NCBI RefSeq assembly: GCF_000427685.1
Contig: NZ_KE386573.1
Span: forward strand, 310,001-374,000
Length of the DNA stretch: 64,000 nucleotides
Direction of reading: 5' to 3'
Source of the DNA: Haloplanus natans DSM 17983
GTDB lineage: Archaea > Halobacteriota > Halobacteria > Halobacteriales > Haloferacaceae
Below the pieces are notes generated by a model, which was not told the DNA's origin, did no database searches, and saw only the letters and a list, made by a program, of their open reading frames with translations. Below are positions 45,559 to 54,530 of this stretch, piece by piece. The stretch's first letter is position 1. Each line of letters opens with the position of its first letter. A program made the translations under genes and the position numbers.

Positions 45559-47277
45559 ATGGCTGGGCCAGAGGGTCGTTGCGGATTCGTTTACACGACC
45601 TCGACCGATCCCACGTCGAGTTGCTGCTATCGTCCCACGTGGCGAGATCGGGAGCACTGTGTGTGGCACGCTGAAGCACCGGCTGAGGTGAAACCCGTCG
45701 ACGAACTCGTCGCCGTCCGGGCACCTGCGTCGGTACGGGAGCTCAATGGCCCCTCCAGCCCTCGAGAGCTTCTGGATGGCGTCAGTATCCCCGATGTCGA
45801 GTTTCAGGATGGGACGGACTTCGCGGGTGTTTCTCTCCGGGAAAGTGATCTTTCAGGAGTTAACATTCGTAATGGCGACTTGCGCGATGCTACCGTCGCA
45901 TTTAGTGACTTGACTGACGCCGATTTCCGTGGCGGTACACTCACTGCTATTGATTGCCGGGAAGCGACGCTGGCAGAGGCCGATCTTCGCTCGACTGATA
46001 TGCGTAATGCGGATCTGTTCAACGCCGACGTTCGCGGTGCGCTTCTCGCCCAGGCAGAACTATCACACGCTGATCTGCGAGGCGTCGACGGCTCGGAGGC
46101 GGTGCTGAAGAAGGCAACACTGCAAGAGGCACGGATGGACGAAGCGACCTTCCCACGCGCCGACTTTCGAGAGGCCACGCTGGCCGATGCAGCGCTACCG
46201 AGTGGTGACTTTACCGACGCAGACTTCGCGGATGCGTCCCTCGACGACACCGTCCTCCGTGGAGCAACGTTGGAGCGAGCGAACCTACAGCACGCGACCA
46301 TGAGAACCGCCGAACTTCTTGCAGCGGACCTGAAACGAGCAAATCTGCTTGGCGCGGATCTCACCGAGGCGTGGCTCGTCAAGGCCGACCTCTCACACTC
46401 TCATCTCGTCGATGCAACACTTCGGCACGTCGATTTGCAGTCCGCAACGCTTGCCGATGCCCGTCTGCAGGAGAGCGATTTCACCAATGCAAGCCTTCGA
46501 GACGCCACCCTTCGGAACTGCCAGGCCCGGGCTGCCTGCTTCGACCGAGCTACGTTGGCGGGTGCGGATCTCGCCGATATCGGATTGGCCGAAGCGACGC
46601 TGGTGGGGGCAAACATCGAGCGTGCCGTTCTCACACAGGCCGATCTGTTCGATGCTGACCTCCGACAAGCATGGTTCTACGGGGCGGTGCTCGCCGAAGC
46701 CCGCATCAACGAAGCGACCAACTTCGGCGAGCGCTGTGCGTACGACCCACGCTCGCGTACGGCCGGTGGGGAGGACGGCGCCGACCCGGACCTCGCCAAA
46801 GCCGCTGGCGCGTATCAGGAACTGGAGAAGCTTTGCCGAGAGAATGCCCTTACGCGCAGACAGGCCTACTACTTCGTTCGCAGAAAGGACATTCACCTTG
46901 CCCAACACCGGGCAGCTGGACGACGCGGTCGGACCATAGCTGCCCGGGCGTCTCGGTCGTTCACCCTCTACGGCGAGAGTCCGTGGCGTGTCTTGGGATT
47001 GATGAGCTTGGTTATCGTCGGTGCCGGCCTCGTTTATCCGATATTTGGGGTTCAATCCGCGGCGGGTGGAAACACGCTCCGGTATTCTTCCGAAATAGCC
47101 TCCTCCGTTCGGGCGCTCCTGGTTAGCTTGTATTTCAGCACGCTCACCTTCACGACCGGGTTCAGCGGATTTCGCCCGTTGGGACTCGGGCGAGTGGTAG
47201 CGACCGCCGAAACGCTTTCCGGAGCCATTCTGTTGGCGTTGCTGGTTTACGTGTTTGGTCGACGAGCGAGTCGATGA
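45559..47277 (+). CDS. Pentapeptide-repeat protein with C-terminal channel-like module
   Basis: 572 aa from MAGPEGRCGF. A short Cys/His head (CGF, CCYRPTW, HCVWH) may bind metal. About 300 residues of A(D/N)Lxx-type pentapeptide repeats follow, forming a right-handed quadrilateral helix. The C-terminus has a helical linker (CRENALTRRQAYYF) and two membrane helices around FSTLTFTTGFSGFRPLG, which resembles a two-helix potassium-channel pore loop. A TATTATCAATATC stretch (45529-45541) is at promoter distance for this ATG; an ATG 24 codons upstream is less likely. Confidence 0.85.
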   Translation: MAGPEGRCGFVYTTSTDPTSSCCYRPTWRDREHCVWHAEAPAEVKPVDELVAVRAPASVRELNGPSSPRELLDGVSIPDVEFQDGTDFAGVSLRESDLSGVNIRNGDLRDATVAFSDLTDADFRGGTLTAIDCREATLAEADLRSTDMRNADLFNADVRGALLAQAELSHADLRGVDGSEAVLKKATLQEARMDEATFPRADFREATLADAALPSGDFTDADFADASLDDTVLRGATLERANLQHATMRTAELLAADLKRANLLGADLTEAWLVKADLSHSHLVDATLRHVDLQSATLADARLQESDFTNASLRDATLRNCQARAACFDRATLAGADLADIGLAEATLVGANIERAVLTQADLFDADLRQAWFYGAVLAEARINEATNFGERCAYDPRSRTAGGEDGADPDLAKAAGAYQELEKLCRENALTRRQAYYFVRRKDIHLAQHRAAGRRGRTIAARASRSFTLYGESPWRVLGLMSLVIVGAGLVYPIFGVQSAAGGNTLRYSSEIASSVRALLVSLYFSTLTFTTGFSGFRPLGLGRVVATAETLSGAILLALLVYVFGRRASR

Positions 47278-47390
47278 GTGCCCGTTCCGCCCGATCTACC
47301 GACCTGTTCGGGTCGTCTCGAACTTCGCACTAACGAGACGGCGACGGTCGAACGGAAGTGAGGAGACGAGAGACGCCCGCCGCCCCCAAT

Positions 47391-47495
47391 TCAGTCGACC
47401 AGTCCCACGTCGTGCACGTGCCGGCGGAGCGCGGCCTCGCTCTCGAAGCGTTGGCCACAGACGTCACAGCGCAATTCAGTGTTTTCTGTTGACAT
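47391..47495 (-). CDS. C2H2-type zinc-finger microprotein
   Basis: Only 34 aa. LRCDVCGQRFESEAALRRHVHDVGLVD carries Cys-x2-Cys and two His. Zinc-finger microproteins ending in HVHDVGLVD are frequent in haloarchaea and some act as regulators. ATG start at 47495. It sits between the pentapeptide-repeat gene and the flavoenzyme remnant. Confidence 0.75.
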   Translation of the reverse strand: MSTENTELRCDVCGQRFESEAALRRHVHDVGLVD

Positions 47496-47536
47496 GTGTC
47501 GCGGTACTCGACGGTGGCAAATGAGCGTTCCGCCGC

Positions 47537-48810
47537 TCACTCGAGTTCGGCGGCCGCCTCGCGGAACAGGCCGTCGAGTATCTCCGGCGTGGTGGGGTGG
47601 TACGCACGGTCGGGCACGTCCCGAACGTCGAGACCCATCTCGACGACCACCTGTGCCGTCTTCGCCATCACGTCAGCGTGGTAATAAATTCCCTGCCACC
47701 CGAGGACGGTGCCGTCGGTGCCGACCACGAGACGCGCCAGCCCTTCCGGGACGTTCTTGGTCCGGAACACGCCGTCGCTCGCCGTCTCACGAGTGACGAC
47801 GACGTGATCGACCCCTGCCGCGCGTGCGGACGCGGCGGAGTGCCCTACTCGCGCGTAGGGGAGGACCCCCAGCCCCGAGAAGACGACGTGGTGGTGGACG
47901 TTCTCGTACGCGACGAGTGCGTCGCCGCGCCGGTGTCTGCCGATGTTCTCCGCGGCGGTCGTCCCGTGTTCCTTAGCGACGTGGAGGATGGGCTCCTTGC
48001 CGTTGGCGTCGACGACGACGAACACCCGGTCGTCGTCGCGGGCTTGCATCGTGTCCCGCACCCAGTCGGGGTCGGGGTCGAGCGACGTGTTCGACAGCCC
48101 CAGTCCGTCCAGGGCGGGCCGTCGCCCGGTGAACGTGACGAGACGGTCGGCGTCGATGGCCCGTTCCTCGCCGTTGCGCTCGACGGTCAGGCGGACGCCG
48201 GCCGCGGTGGACTCGACGCCTCGTTCGGTCGTCTCGGTCAGAATCTCGACGTCGAACTGCTCCCGGTAGTAGTCGAGGAGCGCGTCGCCGAAGGATGGGT
48301 CGGCCTCGTCCAGCGGGCGGGCGTCGTGTTCGACGACCGTGAGGTCCATCCCGCCCGCCTCGCTCAGGTAGGGGACGAGCTCCAGTCCGACGTATCCGAA
48401 GCCCATGACGACGCCCGAGTCGGGAAACGTCGTCGCGTCTAGGACGTCGGCGCTCGTCATCGGCTCGACGTCGTCGATCCCCGGAAGCGAGGGGCGGTTG
48501 ACCGTCGAGCCGGTCGCGATCACGACATAGTCCGGTTCGACGTCTGGTCGCCGACGGCCAGGCGCCGGTCGTCGACGAAGCGGGCGGTCTCGCGAAGCAG
48601 TTCCACGCCGTCGCGGTCGGCGAGGCGGTCGACGGCGGCTCGTCGGTGCCCCGCGAAGGTCGCCGTATGTTCGTCCTTGCGGGCGACGACCGCCGCCGTG
48701 TCGACCGTCAGCAGGCCGTCGAGACGGGGGTCGTCACGGCTGGCATACCGGTGTTCGGCCGCCACGCCGGCACTTCCGTACGCACCGACGACCGCGACGT
48801 GTGTCGTCAT
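47537..48810 (-). pseudogene. Decayed flavin disulfide reductase (dihydrolipoamide-dehydrogenase-like)
   Basis: The 5' piece (from MTTHVAVVGAYGSAGVAAEH, ATG 48810) joins the FAD-binding start directly to RYASRDDPRLDG. The expected segment with the redox-active CxxxxC and much of the Rossmann helix is absent, an internal deletion of roughly 35-40 codons. A one-base frameshift at about 48540-48560 then separates RLAVGD from VEPDYVVIATGSTVNRPSLPG. The rest (47537-48523) is intact to the dimerisation domain. Activity is very unlikely. Confidence 0.8.
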
Positions 48811-49008
48811 AGCTCTACTCACGGGCCACCGACGTATTTATCCACGCCGTGGCGCGTCGCAGCGGTCGAGGGCCGTCGCGTGATCGCCGGTCGCCGACGA
48901 GCGGATAAAGACCCGTACAGCTCGGGGGCTGTCCTCTGTGCGACCGCGCCCGTACGTTCGCCACTGCGGTCGGCAGTCCGGGAACGACGCCGGCCGCGAG
49001 GTGACATC

Positions 49009-50541
49009 ATGACGGGACTCGACTCCGAATCCGTCGTCGTCGTCGGCGCGGGGTTCGGCGGGCTCTCGGCCGCCTGCCACCTCGCCGACGCCGGGGCCGA
49101 CGTGACGGTCATCGAGCGACGCGACCACCTCGGCGGCGTCGCCGGGCGCATCGAACGCGAGGGGTTCCGGTTCGACACCGGCCCGTCGTGGTACCTGATG
49201 CCCGAGGTCTTCGAGCGCTTCTTCGGGCGCTTCGGGCGCGATCCGTCCGACTACTACTCGCTGACGCGCCTCGATCCTCACTACCGCGTGTGCTGGAAGG
49301 ACGGCGACAGCGCCGTCGTCCCCGCGGACCGCCCCGGACAGCGCGCGCTCTTCGAGTCCTACGAGTCGGGCGCCGGCGATGCGCTCGACGCCTATCTCGA
49401 TGGCGCGGCCGAGGCGTACGAGGTGGGGATGGAGGAGTTCGTCTACGAACGCCGACCGCGCCTGCGCGACTGGATCGATCCGAGCCTGTTACGGGCGGCG
49501 CGCGGTGTCACCCTCCTCGGATCGATGGACGACCACGTCGGCGACTACGTCGACCACCCGAAGCTCAAGCAGGTACTGGAGTACACGCTCGTCTTCCTCG
49601 GCGGGTCGCCGTACAACACGCCCGCGCTCTACTCGCTGATGAGCCACGTCGACCTCGACCGCGGCGTCTACTACCCCGACGGTGGCATGGCGAGCGTCGT
49701 CGACGGCATCGCCCGGCTGGCGCGGGACCTCGGCGTCACGTTCGAGCGCGGGACGGCCGTGACGGGTATCGGGCCGACGGCCGACGGGATGGCGGTTCGG
49801 ACGGCGGACGGCCGGCGGACGGTCGACCGAGTCGTCAGCAACGCCCCGCCGTCGTACACCGAGCGCGAGTTGCTCCCCGCGGGGGTCGGAGACCACGACC
49901 CCGACTACTGGGAGACGCGAACCTACGGCCCGTCGGCGTTCATGCTGTATCTCGGCGTCGAGGGTGAGCTGTCGGAGCTGGCCCACCACACACTCGTCCT
50001 CCCGACGGACTGGCGCCCGCATTTCGAGTCGATATTCGACCGGCCGGCGTGGCCCAGCGATCCGTCGTACTACGTGAACGTGCCATCGCGCACCGACGAC
50101 GGCGTCGCGCCCGACGGCCACTCGACGGCCGTCGTCCTCGTGCCCATCGCGCCGGGCCTCGACGACGGTGCGGGACAGCGTGCGCGTTTCCGCGAGACGG
50201 TGCTCGACGACTTGGCCGCCCACGCGGGCGTCGACCTCCGCGACCGCATCGTCGTCGAGGAGTCGGCCTGTGTGACCGAGTTCGCCTCGATGGGCTACCC
50301 GCAGGGGACGGCGCTCGGACTCGCCCACACTCTCGGACAGACCGGGCCGTTCAGACCCGACCACCGGTCGGGGGCCGTCCCCGGCCTCTATTACACCGGC
50401 TCCTTCACCGACCCGGGTATCGGCGTGCCGATGTGTCTCATCAGCGGCGAACACGTCGCCGACGCGGTTCGCGAGGACGCCGCCGCGTCGGCGGACGGTG
50501 GCGCCGGGTCGCTCGTTCCTGTGGCGCTTCGCTCCGACTAG
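49009..50541 (+). CDS. crtI: Phytoene desaturase-type carotenoid oxidoreductase (CrtI)
   Basis: A 510-aa protein. The N-terminal FAD motif VVVVGAGFGGLSAACHLA is followed by ERRDHLGGVAGRIEREGFRFDTGPSW, and the C-terminal YYTGSFTDPGIGVPMCLISG is the CrtI-type FAD-binding signature. It dehydrogenates phytoene-type C40 precursors. The start at 49009 follows GAGGTGA (48998-49004). Close to, and convergent with, the Blh gene, so carotenoid supply and cleavage genes are adjacent. Confidence 0.9.
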   Translation: MTGLDSESVVVVGAGFGGLSAACHLADAGADVTVIERRDHLGGVAGRIEREGFRFDTGPSWYLMPEVFERFFGRFGRDPSDYYSLTRLDPHYRVCWKDGDSAVVPADRPGQRALFESYESGAGDALDAYLDGAAEAYEVGMEEFVYERRPRLRDWIDPSLLRAARGVTLLGSMDDHVGDYVDHPKLKQVLEYTLVFLGGSPYNTPALYSLMSHVDLDRGVYYPDGGMASVVDGIARLARDLGVTFERGTAVTGIGPTADGMAVRTADGRRTVDRVVSNAPPSYTERELLPAGVGDHDPDYWETRTYGPSAFMLYLGVEGELSELAHHTLVLPTDWRPHFESIFDRPAWPSDPSYYVNVPSRTDDGVAPDGHSTAVVLVPIAPGLDDGAGQRARFRETVLDDLAAHAGVDLRDRIVVEESACVTEFASMGYPQGTALGLAHTLGQTGPFRPDHRSGAVPGLYYTGSFTDPGIGVPMCLISGEHVADAVREDAAASADGGAGSLVPVALRSD

Positions 50542-51591
50542 CTACGGGACGTGCCAGATGCCCCGCTCCCGGTCGAGGACGTTGCCGACGACGACGTGGG
50601 GGAGGGCAACGACGCTGATGAAGACGCTCCAGAAGGCGACGGCGCCGAGGCGGGGCGGCCCGGGAAGTGGGGTCGGGACGAGCACCCAGAAGGCGACTGC
50701 GACGGCGGCCGTCGCCAGCGCGCCCGCGACGAGGACGCCCCACGCCCGCAACGCCACGGTCCCCGTCGAGGCCTCGCGGCCGCCGAGCAGATCCGTCCCG
50801 TGGCCCGGCGCATCGTCCACGGCGAGTTCCCGCGCCACCTGCCTGACGGAGTACCAGCACGGGAAGTAGAGCCCGACGGCGACGACCACGGGGACGACGG
50901 CGAAGTAGGACACGAGCAACAGCGTCTCCAGGGCGTCGGCGGCCCACGACCCGGTGCCCGGCCGGCGGGCGAAGCCGAGGCCGAGGTGGGCGAGGACGGC
51001 CGCCCCGTAGAGCCCGCCGATCAACGGCCGCGTCACGTCGAAGTAGCCCGCGACCCCCGCGAGACCGCCGGGATCGACCATCGAAACCATCAGGCTGCTG
51101 AACGTATGAAACGTCGCCGGGAACGCGACGATGGGGACGGCCATCACCGCGCCGCCGCGCGCGATGACGGCGAGCAGTCGCTGGGGACGCGAGCGAAGGT
51201 GGCCGGTCCCCGTCGTCGCCCGCAGGACGTACAGGTCGCCGCCGCCACCTTTCAACACCGCGACGGTGATGGCCAGTGCCAGGCCGACCACCGGGGCGAC
51301 GAGAAACAGGCCGACGAACGCGCCCGCGAGGAGGAGGTAGCCGGCGACGTATCGGCCACGGAACTCCATCGCCCGCCGACGAAGGTTCGCGAAGTGTTCG
51401 TAGCCGCCGTGTGGGAGGTTCAACGCCACCATCCCGACGAGATACACCGCGGCCTGGGTCCGAAGCGACACGGTGGTCCCGAGGCCACGGGTCACGGTGA
51501 ACAGACAGACGAGTCCTGCGAGCGCCGCGCGCGAGAGCGTCACCGCCCCCGCGCCGACGCGCGTCGTCGCGTGGGTTCGGACGGAGCGCAT
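50542..51591 (-). CDS. blh: Brp/Blh family beta-carotene 15,15'-dioxygenase
   Basis: A 349-aa integral membrane protein with about 8 helices and the Brp/Blh conserved His sites (LNLPHGGYEHF near residue 60; ALPHVVVGNVLDRERG at the C-terminus). It cleaves beta-carotene to two retinals, the chromophore of the halorhodopsin encoded at 52475. Stop-to-stop with CrtI. Promoter elements lie toward the Bat gene. Confidence 0.9.
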   Translation of the reverse strand: MRSVRTHATTRVGAGAVTLSRAALAGLVCLFTVTRGLGTTVSLRTQAAVYLVGMVALNLPHGGYEHFANLRRRAMEFRGRYVAGYLLLAGAFVGLFLVAPVVGLALAITVAVLKGGGGDLYVLRATTGTGHLRSRPQRLLAVIARGGAVMAVPIVAFPATFHTFSSLMVSMVDPGGLAGVAGYFDVTRPLIGGLYGAAVLAHLGLGFARRPGTGSWAADALETLLLVSYFAVVPVVVAVGLYFPCWYSVRQVARELAVDDAPGHGTDLLGGREASTGTVALRAWGVLVAGALATAAVAVAFWVLVPTPLPGPPRLGAVAFWSVFISVVALPHVVVGNVLDRERGIWHVP

Positions 51592-51719
51592 ACCTGCCTG
51601 TACGGTCCGGGGCGTGGTTGCCGCGGTCCCGTACAGTTTTGGGGCTTTTTATAAGACGTGTCGTCAGGTCGGTTCGTCCGCCACGGGGTTTATGACTCCC
51701 GAGCGGTGCATTCGGGACG

Positions 51720-52367
51720 ATGCCAGACGGCGTCCGCGCGGAACTGGTGGTCCACGAACCGGCGAACTGCCCGCTCGCAGCGCTCGCCGACGAGAGCGAC
51801 GCCCCCGTGACCGACGTGACGTGGGCGACGGGGGAGAACGCCACGGCCGAGGAGTTCCGGGTCGCGAGCGACGACACCGAGGCGGCCGCGGCCCTCGACG
51901 CCGTCACGCCCGTCGTCGATGTCGGCGAGGAGCGCGTCTATCGCTTCGAACGCGACTCCGACACCACCTGTGCCTGCGAACTCGTCGAATCGCTCGGCTC
52001 GCCCGTCGCGGACGTTCGGCTCGACGACGGCACGCTCGTCCTCACGCTCCATCTCGAAAGCGTCGACCGCCTGCGGACGGTGGTCGGCGAACTCTCCGAC
52101 GCCGCCGAACGGGTGGAACTCAACTATCTCGTCCACACGGGGACGGCCGCGGTCGACGACGGCGATCCGACGGTCGTCGACCGGAACCGCCTTACCGACC
52201 GACAGCGCGATGTCGTCCGAACGGCTCACCGTATGGGCTATTTTTCGTATCCGCGCGAGGCCAACGCGACGGCCGTCGCCGACGAACTCGGGATCGGTCC
52301 CTCGACGTTCGCCGAACATCTCGCGGCCGCCCAGCGCACCCTCCTTGACGACCTGCTTCGCGAGTGA
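51720..52367 (+). CDS. Bat-type (HTH_10) transcriptional regulator
   Basis: A 215-aa protein. It has an N-terminal Bat-like sensor fold without a PAS domain and a C-terminal HTH_10: LTDRQRDVVRTAHRMGYFSYPR ... VADELGIGPSTFAEHLAAAQRTLLDDLL. Bat proteins activate bacterio-opsin and carotenoid genes. Placed between Blh and halorhodopsin, it is the probable regulator of the light group. Confidence 0.85.
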   Translation: MPDGVRAELVVHEPANCPLAALADESDAPVTDVTWATGENATAEEFRVASDDTEAAAALDAVTPVVDVGEERVYRFERDSDTTCACELVESLGSPVADVRLDDGTLVLTLHLESVDRLRTVVGELSDAAERVELNYLVHTGTAAVDDGDPTVVDRNRLTDRQRDVVRTAHRMGYFSYPREANATAVADELGIGPSTFAEHLAAAQRTLLDDLLRE

Positions 52368-52474
52368 GCGGCCGACGGACCGCCGACCGGTTCATAGTGT
52401 TTATTGTAACTGGTTACCGCTGGATCGCTGGACCGTCTTGGCTACCCACCGGTACTGACTCACAACGAACAGTA

Positions 52475-53308
52475 TCAGTCGTCCCCCGGGGCGGTCCCTC
52501 CCAGTGCGCCCCGCGTCGCCGAGACGACGCCCTCGTTCGCCGCGACCCACCGCAGGAGCAGGAACGAGAACACGTACTTCGCGAACACGTCGAGAATGGA
52601 GTAGCCCCACGACGTGAGCCCGACCGACCCCACGAGCGCGAGGCCCTCGACGCCGACGGCCCAGATGATCGGGTAGCCGAGCCAGAGCACGACTGTCAGC
52701 GCCCGGAGCGTTCCGAAAATCTCGTCGGTGCCCGCGGCCGTCGCCGACGCCGCCCACTCCGTCAACAGCGCGTAGAGGACGACGAGGAAGAACGTGCAGC
52801 TGACGGCGTAGAAGGCCCAGCGGAACAGATACGAGGAGGTCGTCAGCGCCGCTGCGAGCCCGGTCACGCACATGGCGATGTCCGCGGCGATGACGGTGAG
52901 CAGGCTTCCCGTATCCACGTCGGCGACTAGCCCGAGCGCGAGGAGGATCATCGGCGTCGACAGCGTCCACGTCAGATACCGACCCCACTGGCTCATCACT
53001 TCCTGGCCGGCGAGGGCGTGCCCCGCCGGCATCTCGATGAAGCCGACCGTCAGCCCGGAGAGCAGCGCCAGATAGCTCGAGATGGAGACCAGCGGGATCA
53101 TGAGCGTCGCCCCCCAGACCAGCTTGGCGCGCTCGCTCGTCACGTTCCGGCCCATGTAGACGAAGAGGAGAATCGAGAGGCCGGCCAGCGCGACGTTGAT
53201 CCACAGCGACGAACTGAGCAGCGGGTCACTCCGTACCGCCGACAGGGCGTCGGCCTGAGTGGCTTGAAGCAGTACGTCGAGTCCACGTGTGAGCGGTGGA
53301 GTGGGCAT
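52475..53308 (-). CDS. hop: Halorhodopsin (light-driven chloride pump)
   Basis: A 277-aa seven-helix opsin starting MPTPPLTRGL. Helix C reads GRYLTWTLSTPMILLALG: Thr113, Ser117 and Ala124 take the positions of bacteriorhodopsin D85, T89 and D96, the TSA motif of chloride pumps. The retinal Schiff-base lysine is Lys244 (LDVFAKYVFSFLL). It is encoded beside Bat, Blh and CrtI, so retinal synthesis and its regulation are linked. An ATG 23 codons upstream is unlikely. Confidence 0.95.
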   Translation of the reverse strand: MPTPPLTRGLDVLLQATQADALSAVRSDPLLSSSLWINVALAGLSILLFVYMGRNVTSERAKLVWGATLMIPLVSISSYLALLSGLTVGFIEMPAGHALAGQEVMSQWGRYLTWTLSTPMILLALGLVADVDTGSLLTVIAADIAMCVTGLAAALTTSSYLFRWAFYAVSCTFFLVVLYALLTEWAASATAAGTDEIFGTLRALTVVLWLGYPIIWAVGVEGLALVGSVGLTSWGYSILDVFAKYVFSFLLLRWVAANEGVVSATRGALGGTAPGDD

Positions 53309-53554
53309 ACAGGAACCGTTGGTTTCGTTCGTACAAATACCTGCCCTGAGCGGTGGGATTTTATTCGTCACTTGCACGTCCCACTGAAAAACGACACGAA
53401 CGGTCGCTTCCGGCGGCTAGACGGCCGTTCGGCCGCACAGCGACGCGGATGCCGACCGGTTCACCGGCGCGGTGGCGTCCCGTTCATCGCTCGATGTCGT
53501 CCCGCGGAACGGTTTTAATCGTCCAGCTCTCACCATCTCGTGGGTGATGTGACC

Positions 53555-53710
53555 ATGTGTCATCACTACGAGTACGAGAGCACGTCCTGGTGGGACGAAC
53601 GCGCCGACGACGAACCGGCCGACGCCGAGGACGACGACTGGACACCCGAGGGCTTCGAGGAGGACCGCGACGTCGGGGTGGAACTGATCACCGACGGCGG
53701 CGACGAGTAG
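53555..53710 (+). CDS. Acidic 51-aa microprotein
   Basis: Begins MCHHYEYESTSWWDERADDEP and is rich in Asp/Glu. The MCHHYEYESTSWWDE opening is widespread in haloarchaeal genomes. A GGTGATG stretch precedes the ATG. Divergent from halorhodopsin. Function is unknown; possibly metal-binding. Confidence 0.6.
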   Translation: MCHHYEYESTSWWDERADDEPADAEDDDWTPEGFEEDRDVGVELITDGGDE

Positions 53711-53768
53711 CGTCGGTCGCGGCCCGATCCCCCCTCCGATCTCGCCGTTTTTTGCCGGTGCCGCCCGC

Positions 53769-54422
53769 TCAGCGACGGATCGCGTACGGATCGAACACCG
53801 GCCGGGTGTCCGCGTCCAGCGGGCAGTCGTATCGCTCCCGGAGACGCTCCGCGAGCGCCGTCGACGGCCGAGTGAACAGGTAGACGACGCCGTACGGCCA
53901 CGCGTACGACGACGCCTCCGGTGGATCGGGGTCGAGAAAGACCGCCTCGACGGCCGGTTCGCAGAGCCTCGGCACGGACGCGAACTCGGACTCGAGGGGG
54001 AGGAGTCCGGTCAGCACGTTCGGGACGAACGCGCCGTTCGGCAACGGGGCGCGTGGCTGGACGCCACAGACGCCGACGGGCGCCCCGTCCTCGGTCAGGA
54101 CGGTGTACGCCGGCTCGGTCCGGTCGGGCGTCCAGCACTCGCGGGCCACCTCGGGCGGGTCGACGTCGACGGCGAAGGCGGTCCGAACCCGGTCGATCCG
54201 GTCGACGGCGGCCAGTCGCCACGGCTCCGTATCGTCGTCGGGGTCGCCGGCGAGCGTCGCCTCGATCAGGTCGCCGGTTTCGAGGCCGTCGACCGCCGGC
54301 TGGAGATCGCCGTAGCCGGACTGGTAGACGGAGTACAGCGTCGGCGAGTCGACGGCCTGTACGTTGACGTGGGGAACCGATTCGACGACGCGGTAGACTC
54401 GAAAGCGCCCCGACCGTTCCAT
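53769..54422 (-). CDS. DUF6663-like uncharacterised protein
   Basis: 217 aa from MERSGRFRVYRVVES. DSPTLYSVYQSGYGDL and PWRLAAVDRIDR look like the haloarchaeal DUF6663 family, which has no known function. Soluble, GC-rich, no membrane segment. Downstream lies the microprotein (opposite strand). Confidence 0.6.
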   Translation of the reverse strand: MERSGRFRVYRVVESVPHVNVQAVDSPTLYSVYQSGYGDLQPAVDGLETGDLIEATLAGDPDDDTEPWRLAAVDRIDRVRTAFAVDVDPPEVARECWTPDRTEPAYTVLTEDGAPVGVCGVQPRAPLPNGAFVPNVLTGLLPLESEFASVPRLCEPAVEAVFLDPDPPEASSYAWPYGVVYLFTRPSTALAERLRERYDCPLDADTRPVFDPYAIRR

Positions 54423-54461
54423 ACGGAGCGGCGGGGCCACGCCGACGTAGGCCTTTCGCGC

Positions 54462-54521
54462 TCACCGCGGCGCGTGGGTGACGCCGCCGTCGATCCGCAT
54501 CGTCTCGCCGGTGACGTGAAC
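54462..54521 (-). pseudogene. C-terminal remnant of a short-chain dehydrogenase
   Basis: Codes VHVTGETMRIDGGVTHAPR and a stop, the typical SDR C-terminus (VTGxxxxVDGG). The upstream part is replaced by the TnpB element, and no SDR N-terminus occurs on the far side at 56075 onwards, so the rest has been lost. Confidence 0.65.
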
Positions 54522-54530
54522 TACCCCACC

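Noticed and set aside
47597-48442. Plus-strand frame over the flavoenzyme remnant
   Set aside because: The antisense of a recognisable disulfide reductase; composition typical of a shadow.
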